Positions 34,929 through 44,383 of a stretch of DNA of 64,000 nucleotides are shown here, in pieces. The notes beneath the pieces are model-generated. The model did not search any database, was not told where the DNA came from, and saw nothing but the letters and a program-made list of their open reading frames with translations. Position 1 is the first letter of the stretch. Each line of letters begins with the position of its first letter. Source of the DNA: DSVZ01 sp037439785 (GTDB taxonomy: Bacteria; Verrucomicrobiota; Verrucomicrobiia; Limisphaerales; J093); contig JBBIVJ010000021.1 in NCBI GenBank assembly GCA_037439785.1, positions 1-64,000 of the forward strand, in the 5' to 3' direction. Both the position numbers and the translations under genes were made by a program.

Positions 34929-37346
34929 ATGACTCCGTGCCTTCCTTCCGCCCCGACGTCGGGACAAACCCGCGCCGCCACGCCGCGTCCTGTTCTTGCG
35001 GTCGCCGGATACCTGCTTGTAACGGTGCTCACGGCGGCCGACCCCCTGGACGTCAGCCGCGCCCCCGCCAAGGTCCAACCCGCCGTGCCGCCCAAGGCCA
35101 GGCCGTTCAGCCTGCACGACGTGCGGGTGACCGGCGGCCCGTTCAAGACCGGCCAGGACATCGCCGTGGCCTGGCTGCTGAGCCTCGAGCCGGACCGGTT
35201 CCTCGCCAACTTCCGCAAGGAAGCCGGCCTCCCCCCCAGGGCCGAGCACTACGGCGGCTGGGAACGACAGACCATCTCGGGTCACTCCGCCGGCCATTAC
35301 CTGAGCGCCTGCGCCCTGGCCTGGGCCGCCACGGGCAACGAGGAGTTCCGCCGCCGCGTGGACTACCTCGTGGACGAGCTGGCCGAATGCCAGCGCGCCC
35401 ACGGCGACGGCTACGTGGCCGCCATCCCCGGCGGCAAGCGGGCCTACGCCGAGGTCGCGGCCGGGAACATCCGCTCCGCCGGCTTCGACCTCAACGGCCT
35501 CTGGGTGCCCAACTACAACCTGCACAAACTCTTCGCCGGTCTGCGGGACGCCTGGCGCCTGGCCGGCAATGCCCGGGCCCTGGAAGTCGCCCGCGGCCTG
35601 GCCGACTGGTTCGAGCGCACCCACGCCCAGCTCACCGACGAACAAATGCAGCGCGTGCTCGCCTGCGAGCACGGCGGCATCAACGAAACCTTCGCCGATC
35701 TCTACGCCGACACCGGCGACGAGCGCTACCTGCGCCTGTCCCGCCGCTTCCACCACCGCGCCATCCTCGAACCGCTGGCCCGCGGCGAGGACATCCTCCC
35801 CGGCAAACACGCCAACACCCAGATTCCCAAGCTCACCGGCCTGGCCACCCGCTACGAACTGGCCGGCGATCCCACCGACCGCGCCGCCGCCGATTTCTTC
35901 TGGCAGCGCGTGGTGTACCACCACAGCTACATCACCGGCGGCCACTGCGACCACGAGTACTTCGGCCCCCCTGGCCGGCTCAATGATCGCCTCAGTCCCG
36001 CCACCACCGAGACCTGCAACGTGTACAACATGCTCAAGCTCACCCGGCATGTCTTCGGATGGAATCCCGACGCCGCCGTGGCCGACTTCTACGAACGCGC
36101 CCTGCTCAACCACATCCGCGCCACCCAGCACCCCGACGGCCGCGTCATTTACAACCTCTCCCTCCAGCCCGGCCACCACAAGGAGTACCAGCCCCTGCGC
36201 GACGCCTGGACCTGCTGCATGGGCACCGGCATGGAAAACCACGTTCGCTACGGCGACGGCATCTACTTCCACGATGACGCCGGCCTCTGGGTGAACCTCT
36301 ACCTGCCCAGCGAGCTCAACTGGCGCGCCCGCGGCCTGAAGGTGCGACTGGAGACCGACTGGCCCTTCGCCGACACCGCCACCCTCACCTTCACCGGCGA
36401 GCAACCGCAGGAGTTCACCCTCCGGCTGCAGCAGCCGCACTGGGCGCGGAGCGGCTTCACCGTGCGTGTCAACGGCACGGAACATCCCCTGAGCAGCCGG
36501 CCCTCCAGCTACGCGGAGGTGCGCCGGACCTGGCGCAGCGGCGACCGCGTCGAGGTCCGCTTCCCCATGTCCCTCCGCACCGAGGCCATGCCGGACAACC
36601 CGAACCGCATCGGCATCTTTTACGGCCCCACCCTGCTCGCCGCCGACCTCGGCCCGGTGGACCAGCCGGAGGCCGGTCAGCCCGGCTTCGTGCCGGTGCT
36701 GCTCGCCGAAGGCCGACCGGTGACCGAGTGGGTCAAGCCCGTTTCACTCGCGGCGCTGACCTTCAAGACCGAGGGCGTCGGCCGGCCGCGGGACGTCGAA
36801 CTCGTGCCGTTTTTCAGTCTCCACGACCGCCGTTACACCGTGTACCTGGACCTCTTCACCGAGGCCGAATGGTCGAAGCGCCAGGCCGACATCCGCGCCG
36901 AACAGGAACGCGAGGCGCGGCTGGCGGCCCGCACGCTGGACGTGCTGCGCATCGGCGAAATGCAGCCCGAGCGCGACCATCGCCTGCGCGGGGAGCGCAC
37001 CAGCGCCGGCGAGGCCTTCGGCCGCCGCTGGCGCCACGCCACTGACGGCGGCTGGTTCGCCTTCGAGCTGCGCGTGGACCCCGCTCACCCGGTCGAACTG
37101 CTCTGCACCTACTGGGGCGGGGACGGCGGCGGCTACCGCGAGTTCGACGTGCTGGTGGACGGCACCCGCATCGCCACCCAGAAGCTCGAACAGAACGCCC
37201 CCAACCGCTTCTTCGACGTGGCCTACCCCATCCCCCCCGAGCTGAGCCGCGGCAAGGACCGGGTCACCGTCCGCTTCCAGGCCCACCCCGGCAAGTGGGC
37301 CGGCGGCCTGTTCGGCGTGCGCACCCTGCGGGCGGAGGCGCCGTAA
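34929..37346 (+). CDS. Glycoside hydrolase family 127 (beta-L-arabinofuranosidase-like), secreted
   Basis: An 805-aa enzyme with an N-terminal hydrophobic export signal (about 20-37). The (alpha/alpha)6 barrel shows HYGGWERQTISGHSAGHYLS, CEHGGINETFADLYADTG and SYITGGHCDHEYFGPP. The zinc/nucleophile site of GH127 is intact: Glu and Cys in TTETCNVYNML and the adjacent Cys pair in WTCCMGTGMENH. Two beta domains follow; the last (about 690-805) resembles DUF4986-type C-termini. Expected role: release of L-arabinose from beta-arabinofuranosides or related plant glycans outside the cytoplasm. It lies next to a modular Ig protein, which supports glycan use. Confidence 0.93.
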   Translation: MTPCLPSAPTSGQTRAATPRPVLAVAGYLLVTVLTAADPLDVSRAPAKVQPAVPPKARPFSLHDVRVTGGPFKTGQDIAVAWLLSLEPDRFLANFRKEAGLPPRAEHYGGWERQTISGHSAGHYLSACALAWAATGNEEFRRRVDYLVDELAECQRAHGDGYVAAIPGGKRAYAEVAAGNIRSAGFDLNGLWVPNYNLHKLFAGLRDAWRLAGNARALEVARGLADWFERTHAQLTDEQMQRVLACEHGGINETFADLYADTGDERYLRLSRRFHHRAILEPLARGEDILPGKHANTQIPKLTGLATRYELAGDPTDRAAADFFWQRVVYHHSYITGGHCDHEYFGPPGRLNDRLSPATTETCNVYNMLKLTRHVFGWNPDAAVADFYERALLNHIRATQHPDGRVIYNLSLQPGHHKEYQPLRDAWTCCMGTGMENHVRYGDGIYFHDDAGLWVNLYLPSELNWRARGLKVRLETDWPFADTATLTFTGEQPQEFTLRLQQPHWARSGFTVRVNGTEHPLSSRPSSYAEVRRTWRSGDRVEVRFPMSLRTEAMPDNPNRIGIFYGPTLLAADLGPVDQPEAGQPGFVPVLLAEGRPVTEWVKPVSLAALTFKTEGVGRPRDVELVPFFSLHDRRYTVYLDLFTEAEWSKRQADIRAEQEREARLAARTLDVLRIGEMQPERDHRLRGERTSAGEAFGRRWRHATDGGWFAFELRVDPAHPVELLCTYWGGDGGGYREFDVLVDGTRIATQKLEQNAPNRFFDVAYPIPPELSRGKDRVTVRFQAHPGKWAGGLFGVRTLRAEAP

Positions 37347-37356
37347 GGCCAACCCC

Positions 37357-38067
37357 TCAGGCGGCGGGACAGGGACCGGCCGCGGGCAGGAGCGGCCGCA
37401 GCGGACAGGCGGCGCAGCGCGGCTGGCGGGGGTGGCAGAACTCCTTGCCCACGGCCACCAGTTGGGCGTGGTAATCCTGCCAGTAATCCAGCAGCGCGGC
37501 GGCGGGCCGGTGCTTCAGCGCGGCGGTGCAGAGCCGCTGCACGGTGTCGTAATCGGCCCCCTGGGCGCACCAGCCGTGTCGGGCAAAGATGCGGCGCGTG
37601 TAGGCGTCCACCACGAACACCCGCTGGCCGCCGGCATAAAGCAACATGCTGTCGGCCGTCTCGGGGCCGATGCCGTGCAGGGCCAGCAAGCGCGCCCGTG
37701 CCTCCGCCAGTGTCCCGCCCAGCATCCGTGCCAGGTCGCCGTCCCACTCGTGCACCAGCGCGGCCAGGAAGGCGCGCAGCCGCCGGGCCTTGACATTGAA
37801 GTAACCGGCCGGGCGGATCAGGGCCGCCAGCCGGGCCGGGGGCAGGGCCAGCAGGCGGCGCGGTTCAAGCACCCCGGCAGCTTTCAGGTGGGCGATGGCG
37901 CGCTCGACGTTGGCCCAGTTGGTGTTCTGGGTGAGGATGGCGCCGACGCAGACCTCGAAGGGGGTCTCGCCCGGCCACCACCCCTGATGGCCGAAGCGCC
38001 GGCGCATCAGACCGTAGGCCCGGCGCAGGGCCGCGGTGAGGTGGCGGTCCGGCGGGGCGGCGCTCAT
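37357..38067 (-). CDS. Endonuclease III-like HhH-GPD DNA glycosylase (MagIII/COG2231 type)
   Basis: A 236-aa base-excision repair protein. Seen: WWPGETPFEVCVGAILTQNT near the N-terminus, helix-hairpin-helix LHGIGPETADSML and catalytic-region FVVDAYTRRIFARHG with the conserved Asp. The Fe-S loop is C-x6-C-x2-C (CHPRQPRCAAC) but the fourth Cys is 11 residues on instead of 5, so an intact cluster is uncertain. The ATG overlaps the stop of the upstream MBL gene (ATGA at 38064-38067), which implies translational coupling. Confidence 0.87.
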   Translation of the reverse strand: MSAAPPDRHLTAALRRAYGLMRRRFGHQGWWPGETPFEVCVGAILTQNTNWANVERAIAHLKAAGVLEPRRLLALPPARLAALIRPAGYFNVKARRLRAFLAALVHEWDGDLARMLGGTLAEARARLLALHGIGPETADSMLLYAGGQRVFVVDAYTRRIFARHGWCAQGADYDTVQRLCTAALKHRPAAALLDYWQDYHAQLVAVGKEFCHPRQPRCAACPLRPLLPAAGPCPAA

Positions 38068-38870
38068 GCGACCGGCCCGCCGTTGCCGCCCAGTTCGAGG
38101 GTGGGGCTGCGATGGTCCTGGGAGGTGGTTTCCACCCGGACATGGGTGGCGCCCAGCGCCTGCAGGCGGGTCGAGACGGTGCGGAAGGCCAGCTCGGGGC
38201 GGTTGCAGTCGCGGCTCAAATGCCCCAGATACAGGTGGCGGAGGTCGGCGGAGAGGATTTGGCCGGCCACCTCGGCGGCGGCGTCGTTCGAGAGGTGGCC
38301 GTGGCGGCTGAGGATGCGTTGTTTGACGCTCCAGGGGCGTTTGGGGTCGTCCTGGAGCAGGCGCACGTCGTGATTGGTTTCCAGGACCAGGACGTGCGCC
38401 GGCCGCACCCGGTCGAGCACCAGCCGGGAGGCGTGGCCGAGGTCGGTGAGGAAGCCGATGTTGCCGGCGACGGTGCGCAGCAGGAACCCAACCGGGTCCT
38501 GGGCATCGTGCGGCACGCTGAAGGTCTCCACCTGCACGTCCCCCAGCTCGAAGGCGGCGCCGGTCTGAAACAGGCGCGCAGGCAGGCGGGTTTCCAGGAG
38601 CTGCTCGACCGCCTCGCGGGTCTCCGCGTTGCAGTAAATGGGAATCTGGAGCCGGGCCCCCAGCATGGCCAGGCCCTGGATGTGATCGCTGTGCTCGTGG
38701 GTGAGCAGGATGCCATCCAGCGTTTCCGGCGAACGTCCCAGCTCGGCCAGGCGCTGGCGAATCTGGCGGGCGCTGAAGCCGGCATCAATCAGGAGCCGGG
38801 TCTGGTCGGTTTCGAGGTAGGCGCAGTTGCCGCCGGAACCGCTGCCGAGGATGGTGAACCGCACGGGCAC
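38064..38870 (-). CDS. MBL-fold metallo-hydrolase (YycJ/WalJ family)
   Basis: A 268-aa metallo-beta-lactamase-fold hydrolase, possibly a 5'-3' exonuclease linked to DNA repair as suggested for YycJ. Seen: FTILGSGSGGNCAYLE at the N-terminus, the metal motif THEHSDHIQGL, TDLGHAS, ETNHDVRLL and YLGHLSRDCNRPE. The GTG at 38870 gives the family's usual N-terminus (VPVRFTILGSG). An ATG at 38933 would add 21 unrelated residues. It is coupled through ATGA to the glycosylase gene, which fits a shared DNA-repair role (inference). Confidence 0.88.
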   Translation of the reverse strand: MPVRFTILGSGSGGNCAYLETDQTRLLIDAGFSARQIRQRLAELGRSPETLDGILLTHEHSDHIQGLAMLGARLQIPIYCNAETREAVEQLLETRLPARLFQTGAAFELGDVQVETFSVPHDAQDPVGFLLRTVAGNIGFLTDLGHASRLVLDRVRPAHVLVLETNHDVRLLQDDPKRPWSVKQRILSRHGHLSNDAAAEVAGQILSADLRHLYLGHLSRDCNRPELAFRTVSTRLQALGATHVRVETTSQDHRSPTLELGGNGGPVA

Positions 38871-38977
38871 GGGGGCGACGTTAGGCCGGGGCGCGGTCCG
38901 GTCAACGGAATTGCTCGCCCCGGCGGCGGCCATCTTCTCCACCGGTTGACGCCGCCGGCAAGCCCCCTGCCGGGTAG

Positions 38978-39026
38978 CCGCCGCGGGAATGCGGCGGACC
39001 CTCGCTCCGCCGGCTCACGCCGGCGG
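38978..39026. repeat. Dispersed two-hairpin palindromic element, copy B
   Basis: CCGCCGC (38978-38984) pairs with GCGGCGG (38991-38997). CCGCCGGC (39007-39014) pairs with GCCGGCGG (39019-39026), perfect with a TCAC loop. Order, spacing and linkers match copy A at 201-250. It lies between the divergent MBL and yebC genes. Confidence 0.65.
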
Positions 39027-39135
39027 TCACCCGTCTGCGGCCGCCGTTTTGGGGTTTTCCCTGCCGACCGGGGGAGGTAAGTTGGCGGGCACCTGCCGTG
39101 GGTCCGGAACCAACGGCCGGCATCGCATTGTTTCT

Positions 39136-39873
39136 ATGGCCGGACACAGCAAATGGGCGAAGGTGAGGCATTTCAAGGGCGCAATTGATGCCCGGCGCGC
39201 GCGCCTCTTCGCCAAGCTTTCCCGCGAGGTCACCATCGCCGCCAGGCTCGGCGGGGGGGACCCGGACCTGAACCCGCGGCTGCGCCTGGCCCTGCTCAAG
39301 TGCCGCGCGGCCAACATGCCCTCGGACAACATCGAGCGCGCCATCAAGAAGGGCACCGGCGGCGGCGAGACCGGCACCTTCGAGGACCTCCTGTACGAGG
39401 CCTTCGGCCCCGGCGGCGTCGCGTTGCTGATCGAGGTGAGCACCAACAACCGCAATCGGACCGCGGCCGAGGTGCGCAGCCTGCTCACCCGCCACGGCGG
39501 CACCATTGCCACCGCCGGCGCCGTCAGCCGCCTGTTCCAGCGCCAGGGGCAGATCATCGTGACCCGCGACGCCGCCGAGGAGGACCGTCTGATGGAAATC
39601 GCGCTCGAGGCGGGGGCGACGGACTTCCGCGTCGAGCCCGAAGGGTATGAAATCCTGACCGAGCCGGCGCAGTTCGAGGCGGTACACTGCGCGGTCGAGG
39701 CCGCCGGCATCAAGCCGGTCAGCGCCGCCGTGACCTACCTGCCGCTGAGTCCACTGCCGGTGAACGACCCGGTCACGGTGACGGCATTGGACCAGTTGGG
39801 GGAAGCCCTCGAAGACCACGACGACGTCAAGGAGGTCTTCACCAACGCGGCTTGCCCCGCCGAGGCGGTTTGA
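39136..39873 (+). CDS. YebC/PmpR-family transcription/translation regulator
   Basis: A 245-aa cytoplasmic protein starting with the diagnostic MAGHSKWAKVRHFKGAIDA, followed by NMPSDNIERAIKKGTG, YEAFGPGGVALLIEVSTNN and NRTAAEVRSLLTRHGG. YebC-family proteins act as DNA-binding regulators or, for some members, in relief of ribosome stalling. All three domains are present. It overlaps the start of the next gene by one base (TGATG), so the two are coupled. Confidence 0.95.
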   Translation: MAGHSKWAKVRHFKGAIDARRARLFAKLSREVTIAARLGGGDPDLNPRLRLALLKCRAANMPSDNIERAIKKGTGGGETGTFEDLLYEAFGPGGVALLIEVSTNNRNRTAAEVRSLLTRHGGTIATAGAVSRLFQRQGQIIVTRDAAEEDRLMEIALEAGATDFRVEPEGYEILTEPAQFEAVHCAVEAAGIKPVSAAVTYLPLSPLPVNDPVTVTALDQLGEALEDHDDVKEVFTNAACPAEAV

Positions 39874-42725
39874 TGGCCGGTCCCCGGCAAGTCCCGGCAG
39901 GTGGGAACCCGTGCGCGGGCCGGGCGCCGGGTCAGGCCGCCCCCCCCGCCGGCTGGGCGACGTGGCTGTTGCGGGGGCTGGCGGACGCCGTGTACCGCCA
40001 CCCGCGGCTGTTCTTCTATCCCCAGGCGCTGGCGTTCCTGGTCGCGCTGTTGTTCCCGGTCTGGCGGCTGGAATTCGACACCAACCGCAATCGCCTGGTG
40101 GGCGAGGACAAGGTGTACCACCAGGCGTACCTGAAGTACCGGCGCGAGTTCGCCGCCCAGGACGAGCTGGTGGTGCTGGTCGAGAGCGAGGACATCGAGA
40201 AAAACCGCCAGTTCGTCGAGCGGCTGGGCGCGCGGCTGGAGGCCGAGACCAACCTCTTCACCGACATCTTCTTCAAGGGCGACCTCAAGCTCATGGGGCC
40301 CAAGGCGCTGTTGTTCATCACCAACCACACCCTGCTGGAGGACATGGCCCAGCGGCTCCGGGAGGCCCGGCCGGTACTGAACCACTTCGCCCAGGTCACC
40401 AATCTCAACGCCCTGTTCCAGACCGTCACCGCGCAGTTCCGCAACGCCGCGCGCCAGCCGGAGGCCGCCGACCCCTCCCTGCTCGACAGCCTGCCCGCCC
40501 TGGGCCGCATCGCCTCCCAGGCCGCCGAGGCCCTCTCCCGGCCCGGCCCGCCCCCCTCTCCCGGCATCACCGCGCTGTTCGGGGGGGGCGAGCAGGCCGA
40601 GCAATCGCTCTACCTCACCTTTGCCAGCAACCGCATCTACCTGGTGACCGCCCGCCCCCGCACGGAGGCGCTCAACGAACCGGCCGTGCACCGCCTGCGC
40701 GCCCTGCTGGAGCAAACCCGCGCCGAAGTGCCCGGCGTCAACGCCGGCCTCACGGGCGGACCGGTGCTCGAGGTGGACGAGATGGCCCAGGCGCAGCGGG
40801 ACACCACGCTGGCCTCGGTCGTGGCGCTGGGCCTGTGCGCGTTGCTCTTCATCTATGGCTATCAGGAAACCGGCCGCCCCATCAAGGCGGTGGCCTGCCT
40901 GCTGGTGGGCCTGGCCTACACCCTGGCCTATGCCACCGCCATCATCGGCCACCTGAACCTGCTGACCATCACCTTCCTCCCCATCCTGATCGGCCTGGCA
41001 ATTGACTTCGGCATCCACCTGGTCAGCCGTTACGAGGAGGAACTGCGCGCCGGCCACCCCGAGCGGGCCGCCCTCGAGACCGCCCTGGTCCAAACCGGCC
41101 GCGGCATCTTCACCGGCTGCCTCACCACCGCCGGCGCCTTCCTGGCCATGGGCCTGACCGATTTCAAGGGGGTCAGCGAAATGGGCCTGATCTGCGGCGG
41201 CGGCCTGATCCTGTGCCTGATCCCCATGCTCACCTTGCTGCCGGTGCTATTGCTGCGCGGCCGGCAAAACCTCCTGGACCACGCCCCCGCCGCGCGCCCC
41301 GACGCCCGGACCCGCCTGGAACGACTCTGGCTGGAGCGGCCGGTCCTGACCCTCGGCCTGGCCGCCACCCTGACCCTGGCGGCCGCCGCCGGCCCGGGCC
41401 GCATGCGGTTCGATTACAACCTGCTCAACCTCCAATCCGCCGGTCTGCCCGCGGTGGTGTACGAGCACAAGCTCCTCGCCCACGCCGGCCGCTCGGTCAT
41501 CTTCGGCGTCGTCACCGCCGGCTCGCTGGAGGAGGCGCGGGACCTGCAAACCCGCCTCGAAGCCCTGCCCTCGGTGGCGGGCGTGGACTCGATGGTCAAC
41601 TACCTGACCGAGGACCAGACCGAACGGCTGGCGCTGGTCCGGCAGATTCGGGCCTGCCTGCTGGGCCTGCGCTTCGCCCCGGTGGACCCCGAGCCGGTCA
41701 ACCTGCCCGCCCTGCGCCAGACCCTGCGCCTGCTCCAGGCCTACCTCGGCCTGGGGGCCAGCCTTTCCGACCGCGGCGGCGAGGAGGCGGTGGGCGACAC
41801 CTTGCGCGAGGTCCGCACCGCCGTGGCCGGGCTGCTCGACGCCCTGGCCCGGGCCGAGCCCGAGGCGGCGGCCCGTCAGCTCGGCACCTTTCAGCGCGCG
41901 CTCCTGCACGACCTTCAGAACACCCTCCGCGCCATCCGGGATCAGGATGACTCCGGCCCGCTGCGGCCCGAGGACATCCCCGCCCCGCTGCGACACCGCT
42001 TCATCAGCAAGTCCGGCGACCGGTTCCTGCTCCAGGTCAACCCCCGCTCCAACGTCTGGGAACGCGTGCCGCAGGAGGTCTTCGTGCGCGAGTTGCGTCA
42101 GGTGGCCCCCGACGCCACCGGCGAGCCGGTCCAGCTCTACGAGTACACCACCCTGCTCAAGGACAGTTACGTCGAGGCGGCCTGGTACGCCCTGGCCGCG
42201 GTGGCCGTGCTGGTCTGGCTGCACTTCCGCCGCGTCGGAGCGGTCCTGCTGGCCCTGTTGCCGGTGGGTCTGGGCATGCTCTGGCTGGCGGGCGCCCTGG
42301 GATGGCTGGGGCAACCGTTCAATCCCGCCAACATCATGACCCTCCCCCTGGTGGTGGGCATCGGCGTCACCAACGGCATCCATGTGCTCAACCGCTTCGC
42401 CGAGGAGCGCTCCCCCACCATCTTCGGCCGCAGCACCGGCAAGGCCGTGCTGCTCTCGGCCCTGACCACCGTGGCCGGCTTCGGCAGCCTGATGCTGGCG
42501 GACCACCGCGGCATCGCCAGTCTCGGCCTGGTGATGTCGGTCGGTACCCTGGCCTGTCTGGTGGCCGGCGTGGTGGTCCTGCCCACCCTGTTGCAGGTGC
42601 TGGTCCGCCGCGGCTGGCGGTGGAACCGGCCGGCCCCCCCCGCGGGTCCGGCCGCCGGCGCACCGGCGGACACGGCCCCTGGTCAGCCGGCGCGCCGCGG
42701 AGCGGCGGCGGAACGCGTCACTTGA
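39873..42725 (+). CDS. RND-superfamily MMPL transporter (HpnN-like)
   Basis: A 950-aa inner-membrane exporter with duplicated halves, each a periplasmic porter domain and a 6-TM bundle. HpnN relatives move hopanoids or other lipids to the outer membrane. The TM4 motif of half one is GLAIDFGIHLVSRYEEE with the proton-relay Asp. In half two it is GIGVTNGIHVLNRFAEE, where the Asp is Thr. Other matches: DTNRNRLVGEDKVYHQAYLK near the N-terminus. The start is the ATG overlapping the yebC stop. No hopanoid synthesis gene is adjacent, but a farnesyl diphosphate synthase lies at 49944. Confidence 0.88.
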   Translation: MAGPRQVPAGGNPCAGRAPGQAAPPAGWATWLLRGLADAVYRHPRLFFYPQALAFLVALLFPVWRLEFDTNRNRLVGEDKVYHQAYLKYRREFAAQDELVVLVESEDIEKNRQFVERLGARLEAETNLFTDIFFKGDLKLMGPKALLFITNHTLLEDMAQRLREARPVLNHFAQVTNLNALFQTVTAQFRNAARQPEAADPSLLDSLPALGRIASQAAEALSRPGPPPSPGITALFGGGEQAEQSLYLTFASNRIYLVTARPRTEALNEPAVHRLRALLEQTRAEVPGVNAGLTGGPVLEVDEMAQAQRDTTLASVVALGLCALLFIYGYQETGRPIKAVACLLVGLAYTLAYATAIIGHLNLLTITFLPILIGLAIDFGIHLVSRYEEELRAGHPERAALETALVQTGRGIFTGCLTTAGAFLAMGLTDFKGVSEMGLICGGGLILCLIPMLTLLPVLLLRGRQNLLDHAPAARPDARTRLERLWLERPVLTLGLAATLTLAAAAGPGRMRFDYNLLNLQSAGLPAVVYEHKLLAHAGRSVIFGVVTAGSLEEARDLQTRLEALPSVAGVDSMVNYLTEDQTERLALVRQIRACLLGLRFAPVDPEPVNLPALRQTLRLLQAYLGLGASLSDRGGEEAVGDTLREVRTAVAGLLDALARAEPEAAARQLGTFQRALLHDLQNTLRAIRDQDDSGPLRPEDIPAPLRHRFISKSGDRFLLQVNPRSNVWERVPQEVFVRELRQVAPDATGEPVQLYEYTTLLKDSYVEAAWYALAAVAVLVWLHFRRVGAVLLALLPVGLGMLWLAGALGWLGQPFNPANIMTLPLVVGIGVTNGIHVLNRFAEERSPTIFGRSTGKAVLLSALTTVAGFGSLMLADHRGIASLGLVMSVGTLACLVAGVVVLPTLLQVLVRRGWRWNRPAPPAGPAAGAPADTAPGQPARRGAAAERVT

Positions 42726-42756
42726 ATTCCGCCCCCGTTCGGCGCAAAACCTCCGC

Positions 42757-44175
42757 ATGAATCTCCCCCTGCTCCGATGGGCAGCAGCCGTGGTGCTGGG
42801 ACTGGGCGGGCTGACGCGGCTCCCCGCTCCGGCCGCGGCCGCCGGGGACGTCGCGGCGGGGCGGGTGCGGATCACGCCGGTGGCCAGCGACGAGCTGCTC
42901 GCCAACCCCGGCATGGGCTGGCAGACCTTTCACCGTTTCGCCGACGAGGACCCCCACCTCCAGGGCCTGCCCAGCGCCAGCGCCTACTTCCGCTTCTACT
43001 GGCGCGAAATCGAGCCCGAAGACGGTCGGATTGATTACGCCCGTTTCGATGCGCTCCTCGACCGCGCCCGCCGGGCCGGACAAAAGCTGGCCCTCCGGGT
43101 GATGTGCACCGGCTCGAGTGCTTACCTGGATGTGCCGGCCTGGCTGAAGGAGCAGGGTTGCGCCGGCTTCGAGTTCACCTACGAGGGGCGGCGGCACTGG
43201 GTGCCGGACTTCGCCGACCCGCGCTTTCAGGAAAAACACTTCCGCCTCATTCGGGAACTGGGCCGGCGCTACGACGGCCATCCGGACCTCGACCTGGTGG
43301 ACATCGGCTCGGTGGGCTTGTGGGGCGAATGGCACATGAGCGGCACCCGGCTGGCGGACAGCGACCGCCCGGTGCCGATGCCCGCGACCGACCTGCTCCA
43401 GGCCGTTATCCACGCCTGGTGCACGGCCTTCCCGCGGACCGCCAAGGTGGTCCTGATCGGCAGCGAGGAGGGGATGCGGCGAACGGTGCGGGACCGTCTG
43501 GGCTGGCGCGCGGACTGCCTGGGCGATCTGGGCGGCTTTTCCCGGACGTGGAACCACATGGAGCATTTCTACCTCCAGCAACTGGCCAAAACCGGCGCCG
43601 GGGAGGCCTGGAAAACCGGCCCGGTCGCCTTCGAGACCTGCTGGGACATGCGCAAGTGGCAGGAGGCCGGCTGGGATATCCGGTTCATCTTCGACTACGC
43701 CCTGCGCTGTCACGCCAGTTACGTGAACAACAAATCGGCGCCGCTGCCGGCCGGCACCCGGCCGGAGGTCGAACGCCTCCTGCGCCGGCTGGGGTACCGC
43801 CTGGTCCTGCGCGCGGTCGAGCATCCGGCCCGCGTGCCGCCGGGCGTACCCCTGACGCTCACGTTGGACTGGGAAAACGTGGGCGTGGCCCCGCCGTACC
43901 GCGACGACCGCCTCGCCCTCCGCCTGCGCCCGCACGCGGGCGGGGGACCGCCGTGGGTGTGGGTGTCCGAGACGACCATCCGGGGCTGGTTGCCGGGAGC
44001 GCATCGCACGGCGCTGACCTTTGACGTACCGGTCTCGCTGCAACCCGGCCGGTACGAGCTGGCCCTCGGCGTGGTGGATGCCATCCGCCGGCAGCCGGTC
44101 GTGCGCCTGGCCATTCTCGGTCGCGACGCCGAAGGCTGGTACCCGCTGGGCCCCCTCGACATCTCGCCCCCGTGA
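42757..44175 (+). CDS. Secreted DUF4832-type protein with GH-like TIM barrel
   Basis: A 472-aa protein with a signal peptide (cleavage near AAAAGDVAAG). The N-terminal two thirds look like a glycosidase TIM barrel: NPGMGWQTFHRF, YFRFYWREIEPEDGRIDYAR, LALRVMCTGSSAYLDVPAWL and DIGSVGLWGEWHMSG with a candidate acid Glu. The C-terminal region (about 345-472) is a beta-sandwich matching DUF4832 (LDWENVGVAPPYRD, WLPGAHR, LQPGRYELALGVVD). Such proteins occur in polysaccharide-degrading bacteria, but no reaction is established. Gap of 31 nt after the exporter gene. Confidence 0.78.
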   Translation: MNLPLLRWAAAVVLGLGGLTRLPAPAAAAGDVAAGRVRITPVASDELLANPGMGWQTFHRFADEDPHLQGLPSASAYFRFYWREIEPEDGRIDYARFDALLDRARRAGQKLALRVMCTGSSAYLDVPAWLKEQGCAGFEFTYEGRRHWVPDFADPRFQEKHFRLIRELGRRYDGHPDLDLVDIGSVGLWGEWHMSGTRLADSDRPVPMPATDLLQAVIHAWCTAFPRTAKVVLIGSEEGMRRTVRDRLGWRADCLGDLGGFSRTWNHMEHFYLQQLAKTGAGEAWKTGPVAFETCWDMRKWQEAGWDIRFIFDYALRCHASYVNNKSAPLPAGTRPEVERLLRRLGYRLVLRAVEHPARVPPGVPLTLTLDWENVGVAPPYRDDRLALRLRPHAGGGPPWVWVSETTIRGWLPGAHRTALTFDVPVSLQPGRYELALGVVDAIRRQPVVRLAILGRDAEGWYPLGPLDISPP

Positions 44176-44383
44176 ACCCCCGCCAGACCAGCAGAACGGC
44201 CGAGCGGGCGCGGGTTATTCGGGACACACGCTGCCCGCGCCGGCGGGTTACTGGCCCATTGACCGGGCCGGCGCAATTCGGGACCCTCGATTCATGCAGA
44301 TCTTGCCGACAGCCCTGAACTGTTGTCCACCGGCCACGGTCAGCGCGGGCCCTGCCCCATGCCCACAAACCTTTGAGTAACCC

